Below, in pieces: positions 7,194 through 16,960 of a stretch of 64,000 bases of DNA; position 1 is the stretch's first letter, and each line of letters begins with the position of its first letter. The stretch is from Draconibacterium mangrovi. Lineage in GTDB: Bacteria > Bacteroidota > Bacteroidia > Bacteroidales > Prolixibacteraceae. The stretch lies in contig NZ_JAAAGB010000001.1 of the NCBI RefSeq assembly GCF_010586825.1, positions 1,664,907-1,728,906 of the forward strand, written 5' to 3'. Below the pieces are notes generated by a model. That model ran no database searches, was not told where the DNA came from, and saw nothing but the letters and a program-made list of their open reading frames with translations. Made by a program: the position numbers and the translations under genes.

Positions 7194-9518
7194 ATGAAGC
7201 ATTATTTCTTAACGATTTGGAGTTCGATACGAAAAGCAAAACAAACCAACTTTTTTAATTTAATAGGCTTGTCCGTTTCGTTTGCTGCATTTGTATTGTT
7301 GTCGATTTATTTGTGGAATGAATTTACTTTCGACCAATACAATAATAATTACAAGCAAGTATACATGCTTGAAATGAATTCGGATGAAAACGGAGAAAAT
7401 GAATCGAGTTATTTTCTGCCAAATCCGATGGCCGATTATTTTGCGGAGAACATTCCGGAATTGTCTACGCTTTGTTCGTTTGCCTGGGGAGCCAATACTT
7501 ATTCTTTGCAAAAGGGTGGAGAAGCAAGCGTGAATCTTGCAACCAGGGCAGTTGATTCCACTTTTGCCCGGATGTTCGATTTGCGAATGAAATTCGGAGA
7601 CCTGAATACCTTGGCACAAAATGATGGTATTATTCTTTCTGAAACAGGAGCTAAAAGGTTATTCGGGAATGAAAATCCGGTTGGAAAAACCATCTATGCC
7701 AATTTTGAAACGCCTTATATAATTGAAGGAGTATTTTTTGATCTTCCACAAAATAGTTCGTATCACGAATACGATGCTTTTTGCTCTTTCCCAACCGCTT
7801 CCTGGGCAACCAATTGGTCGGAATACAGTTTTAATCACTATTACCAATTACCCAAAAATGCTTCCGTATCCGAGGTGATATTGAAAATGAATGAATCGCA
7901 AGGCGTAAAAGATTGGAAAGAAAATTCGACTGAGGATTTTTCCTTTAGTTTGTTACCAATAAAAGAAAAACATTTTAATAAACAATTGGGTAGTGGGAAC
8001 CTGCTTTTTACCCGCTCGCTGGTTGTAGTTGCTGTATTACTGCTATTTATGGCCTTTGTTAACTACCTGAATTTTGCCATTGCCAATGCTCCAAAACAAC
8101 GTAAAGCAATCAACGTTCGTCAGGTTTTGGGAGAAACGAAAAAGCATTTATTGTTCTTATCCGTTTCAGAGTCGGCATTTATAATTACCCTGGCGTTTAT
8201 CGGAAGTATCGTGCTGAGTTCAGTGGTGACTTATTTCTGGCCGGATATTTTTTCGTACGAATTTCATCTGAAAAATTACGTTTGGATTTTTGCCTTATGC
8301 TGGTTATTGGTCGTTCTTTTAGGAGCTCTAATTGCGGTGATACCGTCCCGAATGAATGGAAATATGGCCCCTGCAAGGGCTTTAAGCGGAAATGTGCCGC
8401 AAGGTCAGCAACGTAATTTCACCGGAAAGGTTTTAACGGTTCTGCAATTCGGTATTTCAATTTTTCTGATTATTGGTGTGTTGTTTATTGAAAAGCAAGT
8501 TCGTTTTTTCAAAAACTACGACCTGGGCTTTGATAAAGAAAACATTGTGGTCGTTGATATTCCTCAGTCGATACAAGAACACGAAGATGCGTTTGTAAGT
8601 GAATTAGTAAAGAATGGTAATATTACTGATTATGCTTTTTCTCAATTTGTACCCGGTGGAGTTGGAATGGGCTGGGGGCGCGACATAGATGGTAAGCGTG
8701 TAAGTTTTAAGTGCTGGCCGGTTGACGAGCGCTATATGAATTTTATGGGATTTGAGATTGTAGATGGCAGGGCATTTTCAGAGAATCTTAAGTCGGACGA
8801 AAATAATTTCATAATGAATGAGACTGCCCTAAAAGATTTTGGCTGGGAAACCGAATATTTGGGGAAGCAGATTCCGGGATTTGGCTTTAGCGGTACTTTA
8901 ATTGGTGTTGTAAAAGACATGAAATATGCATCGTTAAGAGAAGAAGTTACACCCCTGGCATTTTGGCTCACTGAAACACGCCACAATAAACTCAATGTAA
9001 AAATATCAGGGCAAAATGTCTCTAATACAATTGCGCATATTAATGACGTTTATAGCCAATTCGAGAAAAAACGTACGTTTAATTATCGTTTCCTTGATGA
9101 ACAGCTAAACAGCATGTACAAAGCTGAGGAGAAACAAGCACAACTCATTTCTATATTTTGTATTATATCAATCATCATTTCGGTTATTGGAGTTTTAGGA
9201 TTGGCAATTTTATTGTCAGAATACAGAATAAAAGAAATTGGAATACGAAAAGTGAATGGAGCCAATATCGGCGAAATTATAACGCTGCTAAATAGTGGTT
9301 TTATTAAATCGATTTTAATTGCCTCAATTATTGCTTGCCCACTTGGTTACTACGCCATGAATAAATGGCTCGAAAATTTCGCCTACAAAACTTCGTTGAG
9401 CTGGTGGATATTCGCTTTGGCAGGGTTACTGGCTTTGGGAATTGCCTTGTTAACGGTTAGTTGGCAAAGTTGGCGAGCAGCCACAAGGAACCCTGTTGAG
9501 GCACTCAGGTATGAGTAA
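7194..9518 (+). CDS. FtsX/MacB-type ABC permease P2
   Basis: 774 aa, 42 nt after P1. Same eight-TM plan: TM1 about 18-40 (NLIGLSVSFAAFVLLSIYLW), periplasmic domain with FDQYNNNYKQVYML, FtsX block 1 about 275-390, TM5 about 415-435, second periplasmic domain, FtsX block 2 from about 655. The first coupling motif is divergent (KAINVRQVLGET), the second canonical (KEIGIRKVNGAN). The shared 288-nt C-terminal module occupies 9231-9518; its first third (IGEIITLLNSGFIKSILIASIIACPLG) differs from the other copies, while MNKWLENFAYKT to RYE is near-identical to P3, P6 and P8. Inner membrane; substrate unknown. Confidence 0.93.
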   Translation: MKHYFLTIWSSIRKAKQTNFFNLIGLSVSFAAFVLLSIYLWNEFTFDQYNNNYKQVYMLEMNSDENGENESSYFLPNPMADYFAENIPELSTLCSFAWGANTYSLQKGGEASVNLATRAVDSTFARMFDLRMKFGDLNTLAQNDGIILSETGAKRLFGNENPVGKTIYANFETPYIIEGVFFDLPQNSSYHEYDAFCSFPTASWATNWSEYSFNHYYQLPKNASVSEVILKMNESQGVKDWKENSTEDFSFSLLPIKEKHFNKQLGSGNLLFTRSLVVVAVLLLFMAFVNYLNFAIANAPKQRKAINVRQVLGETKKHLLFLSVSESAFIITLAFIGSIVLSSVVTYFWPDIFSYEFHLKNYVWIFALCWLLVVLLGALIAVIPSRMNGNMAPARALSGNVPQGQQRNFTGKVLTVLQFGISIFLIIGVLFIEKQVRFFKNYDLGFDKENIVVVDIPQSIQEHEDAFVSELVKNGNITDYAFSQFVPGGVGMGWGRDIDGKRVSFKCWPVDERYMNFMGFEIVDGRAFSENLKSDENNFIMNETALKDFGWETEYLGKQIPGFGFSGTLIGVVKDMKYASLREEVTPLAFWLTETRHNKLNVKISGQNVSNTIAHINDVYSQFEKKRTFNYRFLDEQLNSMYKAEEKQAQLISIFCIISIIISVIGVLGLAILLSEYRIKEIGIRKVNGANIGEIITLLNSGFIKSILIASIIACPLGYYAMNKWLENFAYKTSLSWWIFALAGLLALGIALLTVSWQSWRAATRNPVEALRYE

Positions 9519-9566
9519 ATCAATTTTGAACATTTGGATGAAGATGTAAATAGAAACCGGAAAACT

Positions 9567-11960
9567 ATGTCAAAACTGAAAATACTATTTAGGAACTTAC
9601 TAAGACGAAAACTGTCAACAACCTTTACTATCGCTAGTTTTATTATCGCCTTTTGCTGTGCCGTTTTGGTCTATCTATACGCAACCGATGAGTTTGCATT
9701 CGATAAGTACAACAGCAAATTTGGGCAAATTTACCGGTTAAATGTTAAATCTACTGACGGTACAGGAACGGTTAACTGTTCTTTCCCGGGAGTTTTTAGC
9801 GACAACCTTGGTCCGGTAAGCGGAATCGGGAATTATGCTCGTTTGCAGATTGGATCCGACGAAAGGTATATCTCTGTCAACAACGAACCGTTCGTTGAAA
9901 CAGACATTTTGTACGGCGATCCTGATGTCCTGAAAATTTTCGACTTTCAGTTTTTGGCAGGAAATCCGGATAATGCGCTGGAAGCTCCTTTAAACATGAT
10001 TGTCACCGAGTCGATGGCCAAAAAATATTTCGGTAATGAAAATGCGAAGGGCAAATTCATTCACCTAGACAACCATGATTTTACTATAACCGGGATTGTA
10101 AAAGATTTACCGCCTCAATCGCATTTTAAAATGAACATGTTAGTGTCAGTTTCAAGCTATAAGGTATTGAACAGCAACTTGCTCACGAAATGGTACATGA
10201 CTGCATTTAACTACTATTTTATGATTCCTGATAACAGTAATATCGGTGGAATCGAAAAGCAATTAGCAGACATTTTTGCCACAGGCCATGAAATTGCTAA
10301 CAATGACCGGAAATTTGAAATGTACCTCGAACCGCTGGGTGACATTCATTTACAATCGGTGGGAACGCGCTGGGATAATGCAATAAAAGGGGATTATAAA
10401 GTTGTTATCGGATTAATAGTTATAGCTTTTTTGATTTTGGGAATAGCCATTACCAACTATATCAATAATCTTACAGCTACATACCGAAAGAAAATAAAGG
10501 AAACGGGGATCCGAAAAATTAACGGGGCATCGCGTTTTAAGCTAGCACTTGAGCAGGTAATGGAAACATTCATCCTGCTGGCAGTATCGCTGCTCGGGGC
10601 AATTGTATTGACAATGTTTGTCCTACCTTATATTAATGCATTAGTCGGCAAATCCATTTCTTTTAATTTTTCTTTGGTTGTTTTCCTTGCAATACTGCTT
10701 CTGGCAACCATTCTGTTTTCTACAGTTTATCCTATTTTGTTCTTTAATTCGTTTAACCCATCGGATGCCATTAAAACCCAAGGAGGAATTTTAAAACGGA
10801 AGAATAAAAAACAGCAACAACGAATCCGTGGTTCGTTTGTCATTTTTCAGTTAGGCATTGCTTCTGTATTAATTGTTGCAAGTATTGTAATCAACAATCA
10901 GTTGCAACTTATGCTTAATGCCAAAATTGGTTTCGACAAAGAAAATGTACTTATTATAACCAACCCGTATAGTGAAAATATGCAACAACGGTATGTGCGG
11001 TTTAAATCGGAGGTTTCCAAAATACCATTGGTTAACACAATTGGAGTAACGCAAAATGCTCCTGCAGGTTACGTCAATAATTATTCGCCCGGAAGATTGC
11101 CAGGGCAGGATAAAAGTGAAAGCCAAAATATTGCCCAGATTGTAATCGATCACGACTTTTTAAAAGCCGTGGGTGCAAGGTTTACAGAAGGTCGTAATTT
11201 TGATGTAAACAGAGAATCAGACAAGAAAGATAAAATCATAATTAATCAATCGGCTGTAAAATTGTTCGGCCTGCAAAATCCGGTTGGCCAAAAATTGGCT
11301 GGCATAAACAACGCTTTTACCCCGGATGGCGAGCTTGAAATTATTGGGATTATTGATGATATGCAGTATTTTACATTGAGGGAAACGTCCAAGCCTATCA
11401 TGTATTTCATTCGCGATTGGGGGTACTCTAATATTATCGTCAGACTTAATAAAGGAGATTATTCACAGGCTATTACCAACATAAAAAACGTATGGAATCA
11501 GATTGCTCCTGAATATCCTTTTAGTATGCAGTTTATGGATGACAGGATTAGTGCTAATTACAAATCTGAAATCAACACTGCCAAAATTATTACAACATTG
11601 TCAGGAATTGCCATTTTTTTGTCTGTTCTCGGAATTTTTGGGATGATTTCATTTACCATTCAAAACCGTACCAAGGAAATCGGCATCCGAAAAGTAAACG
11701 GAGCCAAAGTTTCGGAGATCCTTTCAATGCTGAATAAAGACTTTATAAAATGGGTTGCTATTGCTTTTATGATTGCTACACCCGTTGCCTACTACGCCAT
11801 GAATAAGTGGCTCGAAAACTTTGCCTACAAAACCAACTTGAGTTGGTGGATATTTGCCCTTTCCGGCGTGCTGGCTTTGGGAATTGCGCTTTTAACTGTT
11901 AGCTGGCAAAGCTGGCGTGCAGCAACGCGAAATCCTGTGGAAGCTCTCCGATATGAGTAA
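9567..11960 (+). CDS. FtsX/MacB-type ABC permease P3
   Basis: 797 aa from ATG 9567; the frame opens at 9534, but that start adds a charged leader not seen in paralogues (MDEDVNRNRKT). TM1 about 18-38, first periplasmic domain with FDKYNSKFGQIYRL, FtsX block 1 with motif KETGIRKINGAS, a basic linker (GILKRKNKKQQQR) before TM5, second periplasmic domain and FtsX block 2. The shared module spans 11673-11960. Its first 60 nt match P6 at 54 positions, and all six differences are synonymous, while the 60 nt just upstream do not align. Confidence 0.92.
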   Translation: MSKLKILFRNLLRRKLSTTFTIASFIIAFCCAVLVYLYATDEFAFDKYNSKFGQIYRLNVKSTDGTGTVNCSFPGVFSDNLGPVSGIGNYARLQIGSDERYISVNNEPFVETDILYGDPDVLKIFDFQFLAGNPDNALEAPLNMIVTESMAKKYFGNENAKGKFIHLDNHDFTITGIVKDLPPQSHFKMNMLVSVSSYKVLNSNLLTKWYMTAFNYYFMIPDNSNIGGIEKQLADIFATGHEIANNDRKFEMYLEPLGDIHLQSVGTRWDNAIKGDYKVVIGLIVIAFLILGIAITNYINNLTATYRKKIKETGIRKINGASRFKLALEQVMETFILLAVSLLGAIVLTMFVLPYINALVGKSISFNFSLVVFLAILLLATILFSTVYPILFFNSFNPSDAIKTQGGILKRKNKKQQQRIRGSFVIFQLGIASVLIVASIVINNQLQLMLNAKIGFDKENVLIITNPYSENMQQRYVRFKSEVSKIPLVNTIGVTQNAPAGYVNNYSPGRLPGQDKSESQNIAQIVIDHDFLKAVGARFTEGRNFDVNRESDKKDKIIINQSAVKLFGLQNPVGQKLAGINNAFTPDGELEIIGIIDDMQYFTLRETSKPIMYFIRDWGYSNIIVRLNKGDYSQAITNIKNVWNQIAPEYPFSMQFMDDRISANYKSEINTAKIITTLSGIAIFLSVLGIFGMISFTIQNRTKEIGIRKVNGAKVSEILSMLNKDFIKWVAIAFMIATPVAYYAMNKWLENFAYKTNLSWWIFALSGVLALGIALLTVSWQSWRAATRNPVEALRYE

Positions 11961-12042
11961 CAAAGCTTGCAATGAACCATTGTATATGAGATTACTGGCA
12001 AGAAAAAATGTATTAAAACACACAGATAAAAGAATTTGAAAG

Positions 12043-14385
12043 ATGAAGAAATTGCGCACAATTATTATCCGTTTTATAAAACGAAATCCTTTGTACACCT
12101 CCATTAATTTTACCGGGCTGGTTATTGGATTTGTTTGTGTTGTTTTTATTGGTCTTTGGATAAAAAATGAACTGAGTTACGACAGGTTTCATAAAAATGC
12201 CGACCAGATTTACCGCGTTCATCGGTACTTCTACGATAATAACGGAACCGAAAATCTTCATTTGCCATATGTGGCACCACCCGTTGCTCCGTTACTGAAG
12301 GACGAATTTTCGGAGATTGAAAACATCGCACGGGTGTCTCATTCCGGAATGCTATTCCGATTGAACGATCAAAAGGTAGCTGAACCCGATGTTTGTTTTG
12401 CCGAACCCGATATTCTGAATATTTTCTCTTTCGAGGGGATTTCTGCCGATAACAATTTGCTAAACGAACCATTAACAGCTGTGGTCTCTGCAACTATTGC
12501 CAGTAAGTATTTTAACAATGAGTATGCCGTTGGTAAAACAATGGAATTTTTCGATGAAAATGCCAATAGCTATAATTTAAAAGTTACCGGAGTTTTCGAA
12601 GACTGGGGGCAAAACAACCATTTCCGACCTGAGATTATTATTTCGTTTTCTACCTATGCAAGTGCAGTTGGCGAGAGCGAATTACAAGATTGGGGCAGCA
12701 ATAATTACGAAACATTTGTGTTGATGAGGAATGCACCTCGGCAATTGGATTCACGCCTCGATGAATTCATAAACAAACAATTTGAGAACGGAACCAGTTG
12801 GACCAAAATAAGGATGGAAAAATTAGCTGACATACATTTCAACTGGTATGGAAGCCGCTCGAGTATTTATGTGTTGTTGTCGATAGCTGTTTTAATCCTG
12901 CTATTGGGAAGCATCAACTACATCAACCTGAACACGGCCATTTACACCAAACGAATTAAAGAAATTCATATTAAAAAAGTTATTGGTGCAACAGCCAAAC
13001 GCATCTTGTCGTTACTAATGCTCGAATCTGTTTTGTTCTGCATTGTGTCGTTAATTGTTGCACTGCTAATCGTAAGTGTGGCCATTCCTTATTTGGCCAA
13101 TCTTTTTAACAGTAACCTGACATTTTCGGTGGGCGAAAACCTGGCGCTGATAGCTGTATTTTTTACACTCTCCATTTTTATCGGATTGATATCAGGGGTG
13201 TATCCGGCCAAAATATTACTTACCAGTAAAAAATTTAATTCCACACCAGGTAAAATGTCGTTTCGAAACGGGATGGTTATTTTCCAGTTTTTCGTTTCAA
13301 TTGCCCTGATTATGTCTTTCCTGACAGTGAATAAACAGTTAAATTACCTGCAGACAAAAAATCTTGGACTCAATCAGGAGAATGTGATAACCGTGAGTGC
13401 ATCGCCCAATCATATTGAAAAGCTGGATGTGCTCCGCAATCAGTTAACTAAAAACCCGAATATTATTGATGTTTCCGGTTCAAAAAGAATTCCATCGCAA
13501 CGTTTGGCCGACAGTAACCAAATGAAAGCTTCCAACAATGGAATAATGGAACCGCTTGGTTTTCGTGTAGCCAATATTCGGGGCGACGAACATTTTGTTC
13601 CAACCTATGAAATGAAACTGATTGCGGGGAATAATATTAGCCCTCAGATAAAAGAAGAAAAGGAATATTTGGTAAACCGTTCGGCTGTGGAGAAAATTGG
13701 CTGGGAATCGCCCGAAGCAGCAATCGGGCAGTTTGTTGAGTACGGAGATGAAAAAGGCAGAATTGTTGGCGTGTTGGAAAACTTCAATTACGAATCTTTG
13801 CACAATGCTGTTTTCCCGATCATTCTGTACAAGGATGCTTCGAGCTACAATCGCATTTCAATACGCGTAACACCAACGAATCTATCAAACACAATAGATT
13901 TTATAAAAACTACGTGGGAAGAATACGATTTGGCAGGTTCTCCGTTTTCCTATCAGTTTATCGACGAACGGTTTGAACGATTATATCAATCGGAAAAATA
14001 CACCAAAACAATATTCACCTGTTTTATGGTGCTGGCTATATCAATCGCTATTTTGGGATTAATCGGTTTATCGCTATTTGTAATGGAACGACGTACAAAA
14101 GAAATCGGCGTGCGAAAAGTAAACGGTGCCAAAGTCTCGGAAATCCTTTCAATGCTGAATAAAGACTTTGTGAAATGGGTTGCTATTGCTTTTGTAATTG
14201 CCACGCCAATTGCCTGGTTTGCCATGAATAAATGGCTCGAAAATTTTGCTTACCGAACAAACTTAAGCTGGTGGATTTTTGCATTGTCCGGGCTGATGGC
14301 ATTGGGAATTGCGCTGTTAACCGTTAGTTGGCAAAGTTGGCGGGCAGCTACAAGGAATCCGGTGGAAGCACTGAGGTATGAATAA
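12043..14385 (+). CDS. FtsX/MacB-type ABC permease P4
   Basis: 780 aa. TM1 about 16-38 (INFTGLVIGFVCVVFIGLWI), FDRF/NADQIYRVHR motif (SYDRFHKNADQIYRV), FtsX block 1 with a degenerate coupling motif KEIHIKKVIGAT, TM5 about 410-430, second periplasmic domain, FtsX block 2. The shared module spans 14098-14385 (KEIGVRKVNGAKVSEILSML; WFAMNKWLENFAYRT). Eleven nt after the stop begins a TTTTACCCCAAA-CCCTAAAGG repeat that also follows P8 at almost the same distance. An 82-nt gap separates it from P3. Confidence 0.93.
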   Translation: MKKLRTIIIRFIKRNPLYTSINFTGLVIGFVCVVFIGLWIKNELSYDRFHKNADQIYRVHRYFYDNNGTENLHLPYVAPPVAPLLKDEFSEIENIARVSHSGMLFRLNDQKVAEPDVCFAEPDILNIFSFEGISADNNLLNEPLTAVVSATIASKYFNNEYAVGKTMEFFDENANSYNLKVTGVFEDWGQNNHFRPEIIISFSTYASAVGESELQDWGSNNYETFVLMRNAPRQLDSRLDEFINKQFENGTSWTKIRMEKLADIHFNWYGSRSSIYVLLSIAVLILLLGSINYINLNTAIYTKRIKEIHIKKVIGATAKRILSLLMLESVLFCIVSLIVALLIVSVAIPYLANLFNSNLTFSVGENLALIAVFFTLSIFIGLISGVYPAKILLTSKKFNSTPGKMSFRNGMVIFQFFVSIALIMSFLTVNKQLNYLQTKNLGLNQENVITVSASPNHIEKLDVLRNQLTKNPNIIDVSGSKRIPSQRLADSNQMKASNNGIMEPLGFRVANIRGDEHFVPTYEMKLIAGNNISPQIKEEKEYLVNRSAVEKIGWESPEAAIGQFVEYGDEKGRIVGVLENFNYESLHNAVFPIILYKDASSYNRISIRVTPTNLSNTIDFIKTTWEEYDLAGSPFSYQFIDERFERLYQSEKYTKTIFTCFMVLAISIAILGLIGLSLFVMERRTKEIGVRKVNGAKVSEILSMLNKDFVKWVAIAFVIATPIAWFAMNKWLENFAYRTNLSWWIFALSGLMALGIALLTVSWQSWRAATRNPVEALRYE

Positions 14386-14395
14386 GTTTTGTTTT

Positions 14396-14424
14396 ACCCC
14401 AAACCCCTAAAGGGGCTTATGGGA
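14396..14424 (+). repeat. Dispersed repeat family A', copy after P4
   Basis: ACCCCAAACCCCTAAAGGGG with a following CTTATGGGAG. A close copy lies at 25777-25800 after P8, again preceded by TTTTA directly after the permease stop, and a degenerate copy lies at about 26999-27024. The CCCC-TAAA-GGGG core can fold as a small hairpin and could attenuate read-through. Confidence 0.6.
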
Positions 14425-14503
14425 GCGAGTATTGAACAAGATTTTGTGAAGAACATGAAATGTAAAATTTTAAAATAAGTAACAAGTCAATCGGAGATGA
14501 AAC

Positions 14504-14535
14504 AAGTCCCCTTCAGGGGATTTAGGGGTGAAGAA
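14504..14535 (+). repeat. Dispersed repeat family A, copy 2
   Basis: AAGTCCCCTTCAGGGGATTT followed by AGGGGTGAAGAAA, near-identical to the copies at 556-586 and 31804-31835. It lies in the 178-nt P4-P5 gap, so this gap holds two repeat elements and no gene. Confidence 0.7.
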
Positions 14536-14563
14536 ACTTGGTGTAAATTAAAAAACAAAAACT

Positions 14564-16897
14564 ATGTTACGATTTAAAATAAAACTGGCATTTAGGAATT
14601 TGTTGAAGAATAAGCTGTACTCATCGCTTATTATTGGAGGGTTTGCCATTGGTTTTACGGCCTGTATTTTAATAGCCTTGTTTTACAGCGCCGAACACAA
14701 TGTGGATAAACACTTTGCCCGGCATGAAAATATTTATCGCCTCTATGATGCTAAAAAGAATGAGTCGGGACTCGATTACAAAATCAATGCTGTAATTGCA
14801 GAACACTACCCAGATGTCGAAAAAGCCTGTCCGCTCGGGTTCTCTTATTTTCCGATTACACTTAAAGACCCTGAAACACGAAGTTACACACGAGTTGAGT
14901 ACATAGTTTCCACCAATAATTATTTTTTCGAAGTATTCTCAATACCCGTTATATCCAAATTGGAAGAAAAGCCTTTTAGTCAATTGAATTCGGCAGTAAT
15001 TACCGAGTCGGTGGCCAAGAAGCTTTTTGGGAATGAGAACCCGCTGGGAAGAACAATTAAAGAAGAATTCTTTACGGCAACGGTCACCGCGGTTATGCAG
15101 GATCTGCCTGATAATTCGAGCTTTAAAGCCGAGGTTCTTCTGAATAGCGAGAATGAAGATTTTCAGATGGCGCAAGCCTGTAATGACGGCGTTTGTATAT
15201 TTCCTAGCGAACACTTTCTCTTGTTAAAAGACGATATTAAACCTGATGATTTCTCCATAAAAATGAATGCTTCCATCGGGCAATTTAATACCACTACCGA
15301 CAGTCTGGCGCTGCAAAATTTATCCGATATTTATCTTTCTCCAACAAAATTGGGTTGGACTGATGATCATACCAAAGGCAACTCAAAAATGCTGTTCATT
15401 TTTATGGCAATTGCTATTCTTATTATTTTGCTTTCGAGCATTAATTACCTGAATTACACGGTTTCGATGCAGTACGCGAAAATGAAAGAAATTGGCATCA
15501 ACAAAACCAATGGTGCCGGAAAACCACACTTGCTCGTAGATTCGCTGATTGAAGTTACTTTAGGAATTTTTATTGCGCTAACCATTTCAGTAGTGTTGGT
15601 GTCGCTGCTTTTACCGGCAACCGGGACGTTTTTCGGAAGAGAAATTCATATTTCCGATGTTAACCTTCAACATTTGCTGCCCGTTTTTCTGGGTACGATA
15701 GCCGGTATTATTTTTCTGAACAGCTTAGCACCTATCTATATTTTATCACAGTTTAATATTACCGATTTTCTTCAGGGAGGACGGAGAAGAAACGGTAGCC
15801 AATTTGGGAAACAGCTTATGCTCACCTTTCAGTTAACGGTTTCCATTGCCCTGATTGCTGTTGTGATGCTTATATTTAAACAGCTGCAATACGTTAAGCA
15901 CTATGATTTAGGTTTTAATGAAGAACATTTGTTGAGGATAGAACTTCCGTGGCTAAGCAAAAACCAGACAGCATTGCGAAATGAGTTCAGCGATCTTTCT
16001 TTCGTGGCAAGCAGTGCTTTGAGTAACGGTTATCCCGGGCACATTAACATGAGCATGGGAAGCGGAGTGGAAGGCGATGAATTTATGGTAGAATGTATTT
16101 ACGTAACTGAAAATTTCCTGAAAACAATGGGAGTTCAGCTACTTGAAGGACGAAATTTTTTGGCGGGCGATAAAGGAAAATCCTGTTTAATGAATGAAGC
16201 TGCTGTAAAACGTTATGGTTGGGAAAATACAATTGGCAAAAAATATAAAAACGGCAGGGAAGGAGGTTACGATGTAGTGGGGACAGTGAATAACTTTAAC
16301 GTGGAATCGTTACATTCTGCACTAAGTCCGGTTGCGTTGATTTACGAATCCGACCGCGAGTATAATACACTTTCACTGCGACTGATTCCCGGAAATGTTG
16401 GTCAACAAATAAGTGAACTTAGGAAAGTTTGGGAAAGTATATTACCAGACGACCCTATGGAATTTACTTTCTACGACGACCAGTTTCAGGCTATGTACCA
16501 AAAAGAAGATAAACTGGCCAAATCCATTACTTTCTTTTCAATAATTGCAATTGTACTGACTTGTATGGGAGTTTTGGGTCAGATCTTCCTGATCAGTTTA
16601 AACCGGACCAAAGAAATTGGTGTACGCAAAGTGAATGGTGCGACCGTTTCGGAAATACTGGTGTTGCTGAATAAAGACTTTGTGATTTGGGTAATCGTGG
16701 CTTTAGTAATCGCCACTCCTGTTTCCTACTACGCCATGAATCAATGGCTCGAAAACTTTGCCTATAAAACCACTTTGAGCTGGTGGATTTTTGCATTGTC
16801 TGGTCTGCTGGCTTTGGGAATTGCATTGTTAACGGTGAGTTGGCAAAGCTGGCGGGCTGCTACCCGAAATCCGGTTGAGGCCTTGAGGTACGAATAA
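14564..16897 (+). CDS. FtsX/MacB-type ABC permease P5
   Basis: 777 aa. TM1 about 20-42 (IIGGFAIGFTACILIALFYS), FtsX block 1 with KEIGINKTNGAG as first coupling motif, TM5 about 420-440, second periplasmic domain, FtsX block 2. The shared module spans 16610-16897 and shows its own substitutions at the front (TVSEILVLLNKDFVIWVIVALVIA), while LSWWIFALSGLLALGIALLT and the tail to RYE agree with the other copies. The first periplasmic domain contains two cysteines (AQACNDGVC) that could form a disulfide; I do not see this pair in the neighbours. Confidence 0.93.
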   Translation: MLRFKIKLAFRNLLKNKLYSSLIIGGFAIGFTACILIALFYSAEHNVDKHFARHENIYRLYDAKKNESGLDYKINAVIAEHYPDVEKACPLGFSYFPITLKDPETRSYTRVEYIVSTNNYFFEVFSIPVISKLEEKPFSQLNSAVITESVAKKLFGNENPLGRTIKEEFFTATVTAVMQDLPDNSSFKAEVLLNSENEDFQMAQACNDGVCIFPSEHFLLLKDDIKPDDFSIKMNASIGQFNTTTDSLALQNLSDIYLSPTKLGWTDDHTKGNSKMLFIFMAIAILIILLSSINYLNYTVSMQYAKMKEIGINKTNGAGKPHLLVDSLIEVTLGIFIALTISVVLVSLLLPATGTFFGREIHISDVNLQHLLPVFLGTIAGIIFLNSLAPIYILSQFNITDFLQGGRRRNGSQFGKQLMLTFQLTVSIALIAVVMLIFKQLQYVKHYDLGFNEEHLLRIELPWLSKNQTALRNEFSDLSFVASSALSNGYPGHINMSMGSGVEGDEFMVECIYVTENFLKTMGVQLLEGRNFLAGDKGKSCLMNEAAVKRYGWENTIGKKYKNGREGGYDVVGTVNNFNVESLHSALSPVALIYESDREYNTLSLRLIPGNVGQQISELRKVWESILPDDPMEFTFYDDQFQAMYQKEDKLAKSITFFSIIAIVLTCMGVLGQIFLISLNRTKEIGVRKVNGATVSEILVLLNKDFVIWVIVALVIATPVSYYAMNQWLENFAYKTTLSWWIFALSGLLALGIALLTVSWQSWRAATRNPVEALRYE

Positions 16898-16960
16898 TTG
16901 GAATTGAGAATATTCCGAAAGGGCATTCTGTATAAATAAACGAATAAAACCAAATCAAGA

